28,537 nucleotides of DNA from CAZNOG01 sp964574635 (GTDB taxonomy: Bacteria; Bacteroidota; Bacteroidia; Flavobacteriales_D; Cryomorphaceae), in contig CAZNOG010000023.1 in the NCBI GenBank assembly GCA_964574635.1, positions 1-28,537 of the forward strand, read 5' to 3'. Shown piece by piece: positions 1-7,873 of the stretch. Made by a program: the position numbers and the translations under genes. A model generated the notes under the pieces. The model saw only the letters and a program-made list of their open reading frames with translations, was not told where the DNA came from and made no database searches. Numbering within the stretch: position 1 is the stretch's first letter; each line of letters opens with the position of its first letter.

Positions 1-394
1 GAAGCAAGGATCACAAAGTAATCCTGAGAGAACATCATCAACAGCGGCCGGAAGGCCGATGCGGGATTGATCCACTGCACGGAGAAGCAAGGATCACAAA
101 GTAATCCTGAGAGAACATCATCGACAGCGGCCGGTAGGCCGATGCGGGATTGATCCACTGCACGGAGAAGCAAGGATCACAAAGTAATCCTGAGAGAACA
201 TCATCGACAGCGGCCGGTAGGCCGATGCGGGATTGATCCACTGCACGGAGAAGCAAGGATCACAAAGTAATCCTGAGAGAACATCATCAACAGCGGCCGG
301 TAGGCCGATGCGGGATTGATCCACTGCACGGAGAAGCAAGGATCACAAAGTAATCCTGAGAGAATAACATCGACAGCGGCCGGAAGGCCGACGC
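1..394. repeat. 83-bp tandem repeat array (four full units plus a diverged partial unit)
   Basis: The motif GAAGCAAGGATCACAAAG recurs at 1, 84, 167, 250 and 333, exactly 83 bp apart. The whole unit is repeated with only one- or two-base differences (TCAACAG/TCGACAG, CCGGAAGG/CCGGTAGG). The fifth unit diverges after an AATAACATC variant and runs up to the stop codon of the neighbouring minus-strand gene. Each unit holds two small inverted repeats: AGGAT...ATCCT with a 9-nt loop, and CGGCC-GGWA-GGCCG with a 4-nt loop. Because 83 is not a multiple of three, successive units shift frame, so the short ORFs across them look spurious. The array begins at the window edge and probably continues to the left. 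It is not a CRISPR array because there are no unique spacers. Its function is unknown; candidates are a REP-like or 3'-end hairpin array or a slippage-prone VNTR. Confidence 0.93.
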
Positions 395-405
395 CGTGAA
401 AGGCA

Positions 406-1560
406 TTACTGCACCTCCATCGCCTTTTCGTCCAATTTTATCACCCGCCCCGCGTCGCTCATCATCACATCCACGAGCCCGCTTTTCAAACTGTTCCACC
501 AATAGTTGAAAATGAATCGGTCTTTGCGACGATCGAATCCGATCTCGCCCACGCGGTAATTCCCTCCCGGCAGGTTGTTTTTCCGAACGATGACGCGACC
601 CGCAGCCGTGGCCAGAACGGACCCCAAACTGCCCTCGTCGCCATTATCCACCTTGAATTTCAAGTCGGAATATTCGAATTCCAAAGTCCCCGATGAACGA
701 TCGTCGTCGGCGGCCATGTCAAGGTTCATGCCGTGGATTTCCCCATCCGTAATCACTGCCGGCAACACCTCTGCGACCATGGAATTCAAGGTGGTGGCCG
801 CGACGGGTCCCACGGTGGCTTTCATGGTAAAAGCATCGTTGGGATGGGTCATGTCGAACCGAATGTCGGCTTCGATTTCCGCCCGATCGAAAGCGCGGGT
901 ATTCGCCACGATCCGAAAGGTCGGATTCCGTGTCAACGCTGCGGAATCATTGGTCAAATTATAACACTCTGCGGTCAAATCGTTGAACGTAATCACCCCG
1001 TATGCGTCGGAATGTTTGTTGCGCTCGTCGTATTGGATGAGCATGTGGTTTATGTCAATGGTATCCACCTTTACCGATCCCTCGATTTTTTGCAGCAAGG
1101 TGGCGGGCAAGCCCTTGTATTCGAACGGAGGTTCGGGAAGTGTTTTGTCTTTGTAAATGGTAATTCGAGCCGAATCGATGGTGATTTTCGAGGCAAACCA
1201 CTCCCTGTATTCGATCAATCGTTCGTAGTCGAAATTCTCCAACCGGATGCTGCCGATCTCGGCGGAAATCCAATCCCGTTGATACTCATTCTCATCCCGG
1301 TATTTTTCTCGGGGGTAGGGCGATGTGATCACCAGGCCGGTGATCTCCAGAGAACCTCCGTTGAGAAACTCATAACTCTCAAAGCGCACATCCATGTCGA
1401 TGAGGCGGGAAATCGCGGATCCCGAAACCTTCACCACGCCGTCTTTGATGAACAGGACGTAGGCCAAGTACAGCAAGGCGAGAACCAGAATGCCCACAAT
1501 GATCTTTCGGGGCGTGGTGGCGAGAACGCCGTTTTGGGAATTACTTTTTGATGTCATCAT
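406..1560 (-). CDS. AsmA-like membrane-anchored hypothetical protein
   Basis: This 384-aa protein has a basic, Ser/Asn-rich N-terminus, one hydrophobic helix at about residues 20-38, and a long beta-rich soluble part rich in V/I/D/F alternation. That architecture (inner-membrane anchor plus periplasmic beta-rich body) resembles AsmA-like or DUF748-type proteins that bridge the envelope and are linked to lipid transport or outer-membrane homeostasis. The C-terminal stretch FIFNYWWNSLKSG near residues 345-357 looks like a conserved closing motif of such Bacteroidota proteins. That assignment comes from general resemblance, not from a decisive motif. Two adjacent ATG codons (MM) begin the frame and either could be the start. 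The stop lies directly against the 83-bp repeat array, so the transcript would run into those hairpins. Confidence 0.55.
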   Translation of the reverse strand: MMTSKSNSQNGVLATTPRKIIVGILVLALLYLAYVLFIKDGVVKVSGSAISRLIDMDVRFESYEFLNGGSLEITGLVITSPYPREKYRDENEYQRDWISAEIGSIRLENFDYERLIEYREWFASKITIDSARITIYKDKTLPEPPFEYKGLPATLLQKIEGSVKVDTIDINHMLIQYDERNKHSDAYGVITFNDLTAECYNLTNDSAALTRNPTFRIVANTRAFDRAEIEADIRFDMTHPNDAFTMKATVGPVAATTLNSMVAEVLPAVITDGEIHGMNLDMAADDDRSSGTLEFEYSDLKFKVDNGDEGSLGSVLATAAGRVIVRKNNLPGGNYRVGEIGFDRRKDRFIFNYWWNSLKSGLVDVMMSDAGRVIKLDEKAMEVQ

Positions 1561-1824
1561 TCATGGATTGTGAAGATCGCGGCCTCGTAGAGTCGCAGGA
1601 ACGTATCTGCCGCCCACCCCACCAATCTATTAAAATCACCTTTTTCGCGATCATCCGAGAGCTAAAAGTCCAAAACGAGATCATTTGTTCACGGTCGCTG
1701 CTCCAAGTGGTTGAGATGTGCAAAACCACGCCTTGCGGACCGGTGCATTCCGCCCAAACGATAAAAATTTAAAAACTTTTCGCCTCGAAATTGTTCATGG
1801 AAGCACACCACTACACAAAGACAC

Positions 1825-2622
1825 ATGAAAAGTTCCAAAACATTGGCCATTTTCAACACCATCGCACTCGCGGTCACACTGATCGTAAACTACATGTCCA
1901 ATACCGGTGTGTTCAACGGAAACACCATGGAAACCGTCTCCGACGCCTACCACAACCTCTTCACACCGGCCGGTTATGCCTTCGCGATTTGGGGCGTGAT
2001 TTACCTCCTGTTGATTGGTTTCGTCATCTATTCCTTCACGATCCTGAAGAAGGAAAAAGAACGAGGCATCATCGATCGGATCGGCACGACGTTCATCGTA
2101 ACCTGCGTTGCCAATTCCCTTTGGGTCATTACGTGGTTGTACGACTACACGGGCGTTTCCGTGCTGATCATGATCGTACTTTTCATCGCATTGCTGCGCA
2201 TCGTTTCCCGCACCAAAATGGAGCTGACCAATCCTCCCCTTCGCGTCGTGGCCTTCGTGTGGTGGCCGTTCGCTATTTATTCGGGATGGATTTCCGTGGC
2301 CTTGATCGCCAATATCTCCGCCTACCTCACCAAAATCGGATGGGAAAGTATAGGAATATCCGAGTTCACCTTCACGGTCACGTTGCTGATCGTTGCCGGA
2401 ATTCTCCACGTGTTCATGACGTGGAAGAGAAACATGCGCGAATTCGCCATGGTCGGAACCTGGGCCTTGATCGCCGTGGCGGTGTCCAACGAATCTCAAT
2501 CGGAAACGGTCTATCTCACCGCGCTCGTGGTGGCAGCGGTAATTTTTCTGAGTGCGGTAATTCACGGCGCGATCCATTTCAGGGGGTTCGGCAGAAGCGT
2601 GGAAGATTTCGAACTTCAATAA
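1825..2622 (+). CDS. TspO/MBR-like multi-pass membrane protein
   Basis: This 265-aa protein is very hydrophobic, with about seven predicted membrane segments (near residues 8-24, 51-71, 88-107, 112-128, 140-165, 181-200 and 210-250). The stretch FTPAGYAFAIWGVIYLLL at about 46-63 matches the TPPGW.F.IVWTILY-type signature of tryptophan-rich sensory (TspO/MBR) proteins, which bind porphyrins and other hydrophobic ligands. It is longer than classical TspO (about 160 aa, five helices) and resembles the extended TspO-like proteins of Bacteroidota. It starts at ATG 1825, just after a hydrophilic leader region with no clear Shine-Dalgarno sequence. It is the first of four plus-strand genes but 126 bp from the next, so co-transcription is uncertain. 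The role is inferred from family resemblance only; ligand unknown. Confidence 0.6.
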   Translation: MKSSKTLAIFNTIALAVTLIVNYMSNTGVFNGNTMETVSDAYHNLFTPAGYAFAIWGVIYLLLIGFVIYSFTILKKEKERGIIDRIGTTFIVTCVANSLWVITWLYDYTGVSVLIMIVLFIALLRIVSRTKMELTNPPLRVVAFVWWPFAIYSGWISVALIANISAYLTKIGWESIGISEFTFTVTLLIVAGILHVFMTWKRNMREFAMVGTWALIAVAVSNESQSETVYLTALVVAAVIFLSAVIHGAIHFRGFGRSVEDFELQ

Positions 2623-2748
2623 TCGCGAGTGGAATAATCACCTGCGAATCGCCCCACGCCCCGACTGAATCCCCTAAATAAATGCAATCTTGCACCCCGA
2701 AAGAAATCATCAAACCGGAGAGTGTCTTCACGACAGTCGTAGGCCACA

Positions 2749-3300
2749 ATGACCATGGATAGAAACAAAGTCGTGCTCGTCGACACCCAAGACTGCGCCC
2801 TGAGGGAAATCGACAAAATGGAAGCGCACGTCAATGGCTGGTTGCACCGCGCTTTTTCGGTGTTCATTTTCAATTCCGAGGGCGAAATGCTTTTGCAACA
2901 ACGCGCCCGGCACAAATACCACGGCGGTGGTCTGTGGACGAACGCGTGTTGTTCTCATCCCCGGTGGGGAGAAGACGTCAAGCTGAGCGCTGAAAACCGC
3001 CTACGGTACGAAATGGGCATCACCGGTAAATTGGACTTCGCGTTTTCTTTCATCTACAAAGCGGAAGTGGAAAACGGGTTGACCGAGCACGAATTGGATC
3101 ACGTGTTCTTGGGCCGAAGCGACGCCAGTCCCCTACCCAACCCCGAGGAAGTGCACGATTTCAAATGGCAAGACTTCGATGGCATCCTGCGGGACGTCGC
3201 CCTCAATCCCACGGAATTTACTCATTGGTTCAAAGAGGCTCTCCCGAGGATATCGGAAATCCTCGACACGACAGTCACGAGTGGTGGAACAACCGAATGA
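2749..3300 (+). CDS. idi: Isopentenyl-diphosphate delta-isomerase, type I
   Basis: This 183-aa protein is a Nudix-fold type I isopentenyl-diphosphate isomerase, interconverting IPP and DMAPP in the cytoplasm for isoprenoid (quinone, carotenoid, undecaprenyl) synthesis. Family signatures are in order: LHRAFSVFIFN at 32-42 with metal-ligand His33, WTNACCSHP at 63-71 with catalytic Cys67 (Cys68 adjacent) and His70, the Nudix-like RLRYEMGI at 84-91, and TEHELDHVF at 112-120 carrying the acidic pair Glu113/Glu115 that corresponds to the metal and catalytic glutamates of the E. coli enzyme. Length is normal. Two in-frame ATGs lie at 2749 and 2755; either start leaves the domain intact. The carbonic anhydrase gene follows 90 bp downstream. 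Confidence 0.95.
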   Translation: MTMDRNKVVLVDTQDCALREIDKMEAHVNGWLHRAFSVFIFNSEGEMLLQQRARHKYHGGGLWTNACCSHPRWGEDVKLSAENRLRYEMGITGKLDFAFSFIYKAEVENGLTEHELDHVFLGRSDASPLPNPEEVHDFKWQDFDGILRDVALNPTEFTHWFKEALPRISEILDTTVTSGGTTE

Positions 3301-3390
3301 GGAAGGATTGCGCCGAATTCGACGATACATTCGGGGTCTAACCCTTCGATACTTTATCTTGCGGCCCTAAAACCAATCAAAGCCCTACAC

Positions 3391-4032
3391 ATGGAATTGT
3401 ACAAGAGCATCGTCCAAGGAAACGAGGAATGGGTGAAGGAAAAGCTCGCGGAAGATCCCGAGTACTTCCAAAAACTATCCGTGGATCAGAAGCCCACGTA
3501 TTTGTGGATCGGATGCAGCGACAGCCGCGTTCCCGCCAACGTGATCACCAAATCCTCGCCCGGGGAAGTCTTCGTACACCGCAACGTCGGAAACATCGTG
3601 GTGCACACCGATTTCAACCTCCTCGCCGTGCTCCAATACGCCGTCGACATCCTGAAAGTACCACACATCGTGGTTTGCGGCCATTACGGCTGCGGTGGAA
3701 TCAACGCCGCCATCTCACACGATCACATGGGCTTGCTCAACGGTTGGCTGCGCCACATCAAAGACGTGTACCACCAAAGCGAGGGCGAATTGCGCGAATT
3801 GAATCCCGACCAAGCCTCGCGTCGACTCGTGGAGCTCAACGTCCGCGAGCAGGTTCGAAATTTGGCAAAAACGAGCATCGTCCAGAATTCGTGGAAACTC
3901 GAAAACATACCCCACTTGCACGGCTGGGTTTTCGACATGCAAACCGGCAAAATCAAAGAAGTGTTCAACATCCAGGCGGGTACGAAACTCGCCGACATCT
4001 ACGAATACAAATTCAAACCGGGCGGCTATTGA
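3391..4032 (+). CDS. can: Beta-class carbonic anhydrase
   Basis: This 213-aa protein is a beta-carbonic anhydrase, a zinc enzyme interconverting CO2 and bicarbonate in the cytoplasm and supplying bicarbonate for carboxylases. The zinc ligands are all present: Cys42 and Asp44 in the CSDSR motif (42-46), and His98 and Cys101 in the CGHYGCGG motif (96-103). The conserved HRNVGN segment sits at 63-68. The C-terminal HGWVFDMQTGKI stretch is typical of the Can/CynT subgroup. Length is normal for the family (about 200-220 aa). It starts at ATG 3391 with no strong Shine-Dalgarno sequence, as usual in Bacteroidota. A weak -7-like TATCTTG sits about 35 bp upstream. Confidence 0.96.
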   Translation: MELYKSIVQGNEEWVKEKLAEDPEYFQKLSVDQKPTYLWIGCSDSRVPANVITKSSPGEVFVHRNVGNIVVHTDFNLLAVLQYAVDILKVPHIVVCGHYGCGGINAAISHDHMGLLNGWLRHIKDVYHQSEGELRELNPDQASRRLVELNVREQVRNLAKTSIVQNSWKLENIPHLHGWVFDMQTGKIKEVFNIQAGTKLADIYEYKFKPGGY

Positions 4033-4070
4033 TTCGGTTAGACGAGGGCGGTATTTTCACCGCGCACACG

Positions 4071-4102
4071 TTGTAGAGGAAGTATTTTTAGGATTAGTTT
4101 TG
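4071..4102 (+). promoter_or_regulatory. Candidate Bacteroidota-type promoter for the Sua5 gene
   Basis: TTG at 4071-4073 and TAGTTTTG at 4095-4102 match the Bacteroidota primary-sigma consensus (-33 TTG, -7 TAnnTTTG) with a 21-bp spacer. Transcription would start only a few bases after the -7 box, at or next to the GTG start codons at 4102 and 4108. The mRNA would therefore be leaderless or nearly so, starting at GTG 4108. The motif match is seen; the activity is inferred. Confidence 0.45.
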
Positions 4103-5061
4103 TGGGTGTGAAAGCAGAGATCGGAATCGATATAAATTTTGCCGCAGACATCCTTAGGCGAGGTGGTCTGGTGGCCATGCCCACCGAAACCGTTTACGGT
4201 TTGGCGGCGAATGCGCTGAATCCACGGGCGGTGATTTCCATTTTCGAGGCCAAGAATCGCCCCGCTTTCGACCCGCTGATCGTCCACATCGGCGATTTGG
4301 AACAAGTGGCCGAGGTGGCCTCCGAATATCCCGTGGCCGCACAAAAACTTACCGAACAATACTGGCCGGGTCCGTTGACCATCGTTCTGAAAAAACGCGA
4401 CACCATCCCCGACATCGTCACCTCGGGCCTCCAAACCGTGGGAGTCCGTATGCCCCGGCATCCGCTTACCTTGCGCTTGCTGAGGAAAATCGGTTTTCCA
4501 GTTGCGGCGCCCAGCGCAAATCCCTTCGGATACGTGAGCCCCACCACGGCAGAGCACGTCGCGGACCAACTCGGTGATCGCATCGAGTACATCCTCGACG
4601 GTGGCCCCTGCGACGTCGGCGTGGAGTCCACCATCGTTTCGTTCGCCGAAGAGAAACCGCGCATCCTCCGCGCGGGAGGACTCACCATAGAAGACATCCG
4701 CAACATCGTGGGCGACGTCGACGTCGTCGACGGTTCCGACTTCATGCCCTCGGCGCCGGGCATGCTCAGCGAGCATTACAAGCCCACCATTCCGGTGTAC
4801 CTGGGCGACATTCCCGCCATGGCCAAGACCGTTCCCGGCGATAACCACGCCGCATTGGGCTTCAAATCCACGTATGGTCTGAAAGGCGAAGTCTTGAGCC
4901 CGGAAGGAGACATGCACGAAGTCGCGAAAAACCTCTTCGCCGCGATTCGCCGATTGGATGCCGGTGGCTACGACGCCATCCTCGCCGAGAAGGTTCCCGA
5001 CGAAGGATTGGGTAAAGCCATCAACGATCGGCTTACTCGGGCGTCCAGCCCTATGCCGTAA
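4102..5061 (+). CDS. sua5: L-threonylcarbamoyladenylate synthase (Sua5/YrdC/TsaC family)
   Basis: This protein of about 319 aa makes threonylcarbamoyl-AMP from threonine, bicarbonate and ATP, the first step of the tRNA t6A37 modification. The YrdC domain spans about residues 10-200: RRGGLVAMPTETVYGLA (19-35) is the hallmark N-terminal motif, KNRP..DPL (51-59) binds nucleotide, and PSANPFG is present near 137-143. A connecting SAPGMLSEHYKP segment leads into a C-terminal Sua5 domain, so this is the long Sua5 type rather than the short TsaC. No ATG lies before the conserved core; the start is GTG at 4102 or more likely GTG 4108, since the promoter box ends at 4102. ATG 4177 would delete part of the fold. 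It uses bicarbonate, the product of the preceding carbonic anhydrase, though they appear to be separate transcripts. Confidence 0.93.
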   Translation: MGVKAEIGIDINFAADILRRGGLVAMPTETVYGLAANALNPRAVISIFEAKNRPAFDPLIVHIGDLEQVAEVASEYPVAAQKLTEQYWPGPLTIVLKKRDTIPDIVTSGLQTVGVRMPRHPLTLRLLRKIGFPVAAPSANPFGYVSPTTAEHVADQLGDRIEYILDGGPCDVGVESTIVSFAEEKPRILRAGGLTIEDIRNIVGDVDVVDGSDFMPSAPGMLSEHYKPTIPVYLGDIPAMAKTVPGDNHAALGFKSTYGLKGEVLSPEGDMHEVAKNLFAAIRRLDAGGYDAILAEKVPDEGLGKAINDRLTRASSPMP

Positions 5062-5083
5062 AAGTTCAAGAATTTCCCGTCGG

Positions 5084-5821
5084 CTATCGGAAAAGGGGTT
5101 TCCAATTTTCGAACCCGAAACCCACGCCGACGATGTACAGGTGCTCGGGCTCCGCGATGTTCACGTCTCGGTCGTGCTGGAAGAACAAGTTCACCGAACC
5201 GTATTCGGATGTCATGTATTTCAACCCAGCGCGGTATCGGAATCGGTTGATATACCATTCGTCGCTCGGCTCCCCAGGATCGAATATCACGGCACGCACA
5301 TTGAAATCGCCGTAAACGGCCGTGCGTCGATCCACTTGGAATTGCAATTGAAATTTGTTTCGGAATTTCCGCGCAGGGCCCATGTCCATTTCATCTCCGT
5401 ACCCATACCCTTTGAAATCCCATTGAATTCTGCCTCTGTAGGTAAATCGCCATCGCCGGTAGCTCTCTCGTAGAATGAGATCCGCTGTGGCGCGATGTCT
5501 GTACGCGAAGAACCCATTCCCACGCCTGTTGGAAATAAAACGGTAATTGGCTCCAAGGCGCAGGGGGCCGTACAACTTGTACCCCAAACCGATGTTAGTG
5601 TGCATCCTTCCCAAAGTACGCGCGTTGTCCTCGAGTCGAAACTCCTGCTCCACGGCCAGATCCAAATCGGGGAAGAGTTCCGTTTCGTACTCACCCGCAA
5701 TCCACACACCGAAATCCTCAAAAGGCTTCTGGGCCGTGGTGGCGAGGGCTGCGCACAACAGCGCGGCGACCAAAGCGACGCGAAACGTCGCGGTTCGATG
5801 GAAATCAATCGCCCTCACCAT
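5084..5821 (-). CDS. DUF2490 outer-membrane beta-barrel protein
   Basis: This 245-aa protein has an N-terminal signal peptide (hydrophobic ATFRVALVAALLCAALATTAQ, about residues 11-31) followed by alternating amphipathic strands with many aromatic and arginine residues. Segments such as AVEQEFRLED, LRLGANYRF, RWRFTYRGRIQWDF, YINRFRYRAGLKY and the final aromatic residue fit the DUF2490 family of predicted outer-membrane barrels common in Bacteroidota. It is the last gene of the five-gene overlapping operon that starts at 8265. Its start overlaps the DUF4956 gene by 17 bp, implying translational coupling. The role is unknown; by context it may be the outer-membrane component of the VTC/DUF4956 system. 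The converging Sua5 gene ends only 22 bp away. Confidence 0.75.
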   Translation of the reverse strand: MVRAIDFHRTATFRVALVAALLCAALATTAQKPFEDFGVWIAGEYETELFPDLDLAVEQEFRLEDNARTLGRMHTNIGLGYKLYGPLRLGANYRFISNRRGNGFFAYRHRATADLILRESYRRWRFTYRGRIQWDFKGYGYGDEMDMGPARKFRNKFQLQFQVDRRTAVYGDFNVRAVIFDPGEPSDEWYINRFRYRAGLKYMTSEYGSVNLFFQHDRDVNIAEPEHLYIVGVGFGFENWKPLFR

Positions 5822-6545
5822 GGTAGTACACCTTCAGTACCGCGATGTCGCGCAGGTAATCGATTCTACGGACGTCTATTTTGTGGATGGGCAAGCCGGT
5901 TCGGTTGCGGAGTTCTTTCAAAAGGGCTTCCCTGTTCTCCGGCTTGATCAGCTCCACGTTCTCAAATTCGACGGTTTTGGCGAATTCCGGCTGGATCAGC
6001 ACATTTCCTTCGATCAAGAAAGCCGCGAGCAAAATGATCCCGTTGATGATCAGTATTTCCAACACCGAACCTTGGTTGATGGACGATATGAGCCCGATGG
6101 TGATGGAAAGGAAGAGGTAGGTCATGTCCCGAGGGGAAATGTCCTCCGTGCGGTATCGCAGCAGCGCGAAAATCGCGAACAGGCCGAAAGCGGCGCCGAT
6201 GCTGAACCCCGAGTTGCTGTTCAACAGCGTGGTGATGATGAAAATCACCAGATTGAACATAAAGAATGTGAAGAAAAACTCGTGCCTTCGAGCCACGCGA
6301 TAATAGACGAAGCGAATCAGCAGCACCATGGTAATCAAGTTGATCACCAACCGCGTCACGAACATCCAATCGAAATTGGTGGTTTCCAGACTGAAAAATC
6401 TCTCAGGGTTTTTAATCGGCACTTCTTGCCCATCGGAAAAAAACGGAACTTGTGCGGAAAGCATTCCGGCGCTTGCCCACATCAAAATCATAAGGATGGT
6501 TCCCAATACGGGGAATCTGAAAAGGTTCGATGATTTATGCTGCAC
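5805..6545 (-). CDS. DUF4956 multi-pass inner-membrane protein
   Basis: This 246-aa protein has an N-terminal hydrophobic segment (about 12-31), further membrane helices (about 59-83, 90-107, 115-132, 140-160 and 163-183), and a soluble C-terminal region of about 60 aa. The central GFSIGAAFGLFAIFALLRYRTEDISPRDMTYLF region (about 112-145) is the signature of DUF4956 proteins, which are recurrent neighbours of VTC-domain polyphosphate polymerases. That pairing is repeated here. The start is GTG at 6545, which gives an 11-bp overlap with the VTC gene; the next in-frame ATG would remove part of the first helix. A role as membrane partner or channel for the VTC enzyme's product is inferred from gene order, not shown by residues. 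Confidence 0.85.
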   Translation of the reverse strand: MQHKSSNLFRFPVLGTILMILMWASAGMLSAQVPFFSDGQEVPIKNPERFFSLETTNFDWMFVTRLVINLITMVLLIRFVYYRVARRHEFFFTFFMFNLVIFIITTLLNSNSGFSIGAAFGLFAIFALLRYRTEDISPRDMTYLFLSITIGLISSINQGSVLEILIINGIILLAAFLIEGNVLIQPEFAKTVEFENVELIKPENREALLKELRNRTGLPIHKIDVRRIDYLRDIAVLKVYYHGEGD

Positions 6546-7305
6546 GTGTAATTTTTTCGATGTTTCGCAATGCGGCTTTGAACTCGCCGGACTTCAATTC
6601 CGGACGGAGATTCGCCATTCCCAAACAGTACTTACTCATTGAAGACTCCCGCAATCCACTTGTACGGAAATGCTGCACCACTTCCGTGGTTCGATATTCC
6701 GCCTGTTTAATTTCGGCGATGGCCAGACCCTCGAATTTTCCACAGGAGTATTGATCTTCGAAATGCACGTCGAAATCGATGGAAAATCTCTCGTTGAAAT
6801 CCCTGCCGATGAAGGCCAACCGGTTGTAGTAGATATGGATGGTCGGTTTCAGGGAACCCACCAGTTCCGGATCGACGTTCCGCTCCAAAAACTTCCTGGC
6901 CTCGTCTGAAAATCCCGGCTCTGAACTCCACACGTCTATGCGCTCCTTGGAGGTTTGCGATTTGTTGTTTTTGCTTTTGATTTCGAGGAAGTGGGTTTGC
7001 GTGCGCGGGTAGCTACGGTACCGAATCTTCATTCGGTTTCGAAGTCCCCGATGGTGGTCGTAGTAAAACTTGAAATCGTCCGTATCGAAGTACAGGGTTT
7101 GATATGGCGATACGATGTCGCCCACCGCTTCCAAAACCAAAAAATTCTCCTGCAATCCATCCAACACCTTCCCGATATCCGACACGTGGAAGGGGAACTT
7201 TCGGTCGATGCGTTTCATCAACACGTCGGGCGGCACGTCTTCCAAAGCGATGCGTTGAAATCCGTCAAGCACGTCGAGCGTAGGGTCATTCAATGACTTA
7301 CTCAT
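6535..7305 (-). CDS. VTC-domain polyphosphate polymerase-like protein
   Basis: This 256-aa protein is a stand-alone VTC domain of the triphosphate-tunnel superfamily, whose yeast Vtc4 member polymerises polyphosphate from ATP. Basic and acidic tunnel residues are visible: KRIDRKF (31-37), YFDT (72-75), the FYYDHHRGLRNRMKIRYRSY cluster (80-99), FLEIKSK (106-112), a SIDFDVHFE strand near 174-182, AIAEIKQ near 194-200 and the C-terminal SKYCLG. These match the K/R-rich and E-containing strands that line the tunnel. There are no membrane segments. It sits between the secreted repeat protein and DUF4956, overlapping by 8 and 11 bp. Polyphosphate synthesis is the family expectation; a different nucleotide or polyphosphate product cannot be excluded. 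Confidence 0.88.
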   Translation of the reverse strand: MSKSLNDPTLDVLDGFQRIALEDVPPDVLMKRIDRKFPFHVSDIGKVLDGLQENFLVLEAVGDIVSPYQTLYFDTDDFKFYYDHHRGLRNRMKIRYRSYPRTQTHFLEIKSKNNKSQTSKERIDVWSSEPGFSDEARKFLERNVDPELVGSLKPTIHIYYNRLAFIGRDFNERFSIDFDVHFEDQYSCGKFEGLAIAEIKQAEYRTTEVVQHFRTSGLRESSMSKYCLGMANLRPELKSGEFKAALRNIEKITRAA

Positions 7306-7873
7306 ATACCGAAATGGATTTTTCCCTTAGCCTCCCCTTGTCGTCGAAGGTCGATTTCTCGATCTCCAACCCGCGGCGGTCGTAAGTGTATTCAGTCGTC
7401 TCGTCGATCGTACCGTCGGCTTTGTACCTGACCCTCTTGATCACGTCACCGAGCTTATTGTACGTGTACTCGTCCCACTCCACCACGTTGCCGTCCTTGT
7501 CGTACTCTGTCTTCACCATGAGTTTCCCTTTGTGGAATTCATAGGTAAACCTCTCGAAGTACGGGTCCTTGGCTTTTGATCCGTTGTAATCTATTTCCGT
7601 GTAATCGACGATTTCCCCTTTGTGGAACTTTCTAATCTCCTCGTTCTTCAATTCGCCGCTCTTCGAATACACGAGCTTTCGAATCCATTCCCCGTCGGAA
7701 TTGTAATATTCTTCCTCGTCGAGATACCGGGCCTTTTCTTCGCCTTCCTTGTTGAATTCGATGACCGTTTCTTTTTTGTAGCCAATGCCGAAAGTCCTCA
7801 ATGCCCTCTTGGATTGACCGCTAGTAGTCGCAACGAATGCAACGCACATGAAAATGGTCAAAACACTTCTCAT
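7298..7873 (-). CDS. Secreted protein with MORN/toxin_YwqK-like repeats
   Basis: This 191-aa protein has a signal peptide (RSVLTIFMCVAFVATTSGQ) and is built of short repeated hairpins with a Y-x-x-D/N-G-x pattern (YYNSDGEW, YSKSGEL, TEYDKDGNV, VRYKADGTI, STFDDKGRL). These resemble the YwqK/MORN-like or YD-like strand repeats of secreted Bacteroidota proteins. No catalytic motif is recognised. Its start ATG overlaps the stop of the lipoprotein gene (ATGA) and its end overlaps the VTC gene by 8 bp, placing it firmly inside the operon. Location is probably periplasmic or surface. The function is unknown; similar repeats often mediate binding. Confidence 0.7.
   Translation of the reverse strand: MRSVLTIFMCVAFVATTSGQSKRALRTFGIGYKKETVIEFNKEGEEKARYLDEEEYYNSDGEWIRKLVYSKSGELKNEEIRKFHKGEIVDYTEIDYNGSKAKDPYFERFTYEFHKGKLMVKTEYDKDGNVVEWDEYTYNKLGDVIKRVRYKADGTIDETTEYTYDRRGLEIEKSTFDDKGRLREKSISVYE

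Noticed and set aside
1..394. CRISPR-like array
   Set aside because: The whole 83-bp unit repeats, with no unique spacers and no cas genes nearby.
38..502. Short minus-strand ORFs of 71-73 aa across the repeats
   Set aside because: They are products of the repeat reading in shifting frames, with no independent start context; one also overlaps the AsmA-like gene.
1561..1824. Gene or RNA in the 264-bp gap before the TspO-like gene
   Set aside because: Only short frames without family signal and no tRNA-like or riboswitch-like fold could be seen.
1795..2619. 274-aa minus-strand and 296-aa plus-strand frames over the TspO-like gene
   Set aside because: Both are Arg/His/Gly-rich shadows; only the 1825-2622 frame gives a coherent membrane protein.
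4048..4063. GCGGT-ACCGC hairpin after carbonic anhydrase as a terminator
   Set aside because: The stem is only 5 bp and no T-run follows.
4057..4917. 286-aa minus-strand frame opposite the Sua5 gene
   Set aside because: Gly/His/Asp-rich shadow typical of antisense of GC-rich coding DNA; Sua5 is certain on the other strand.
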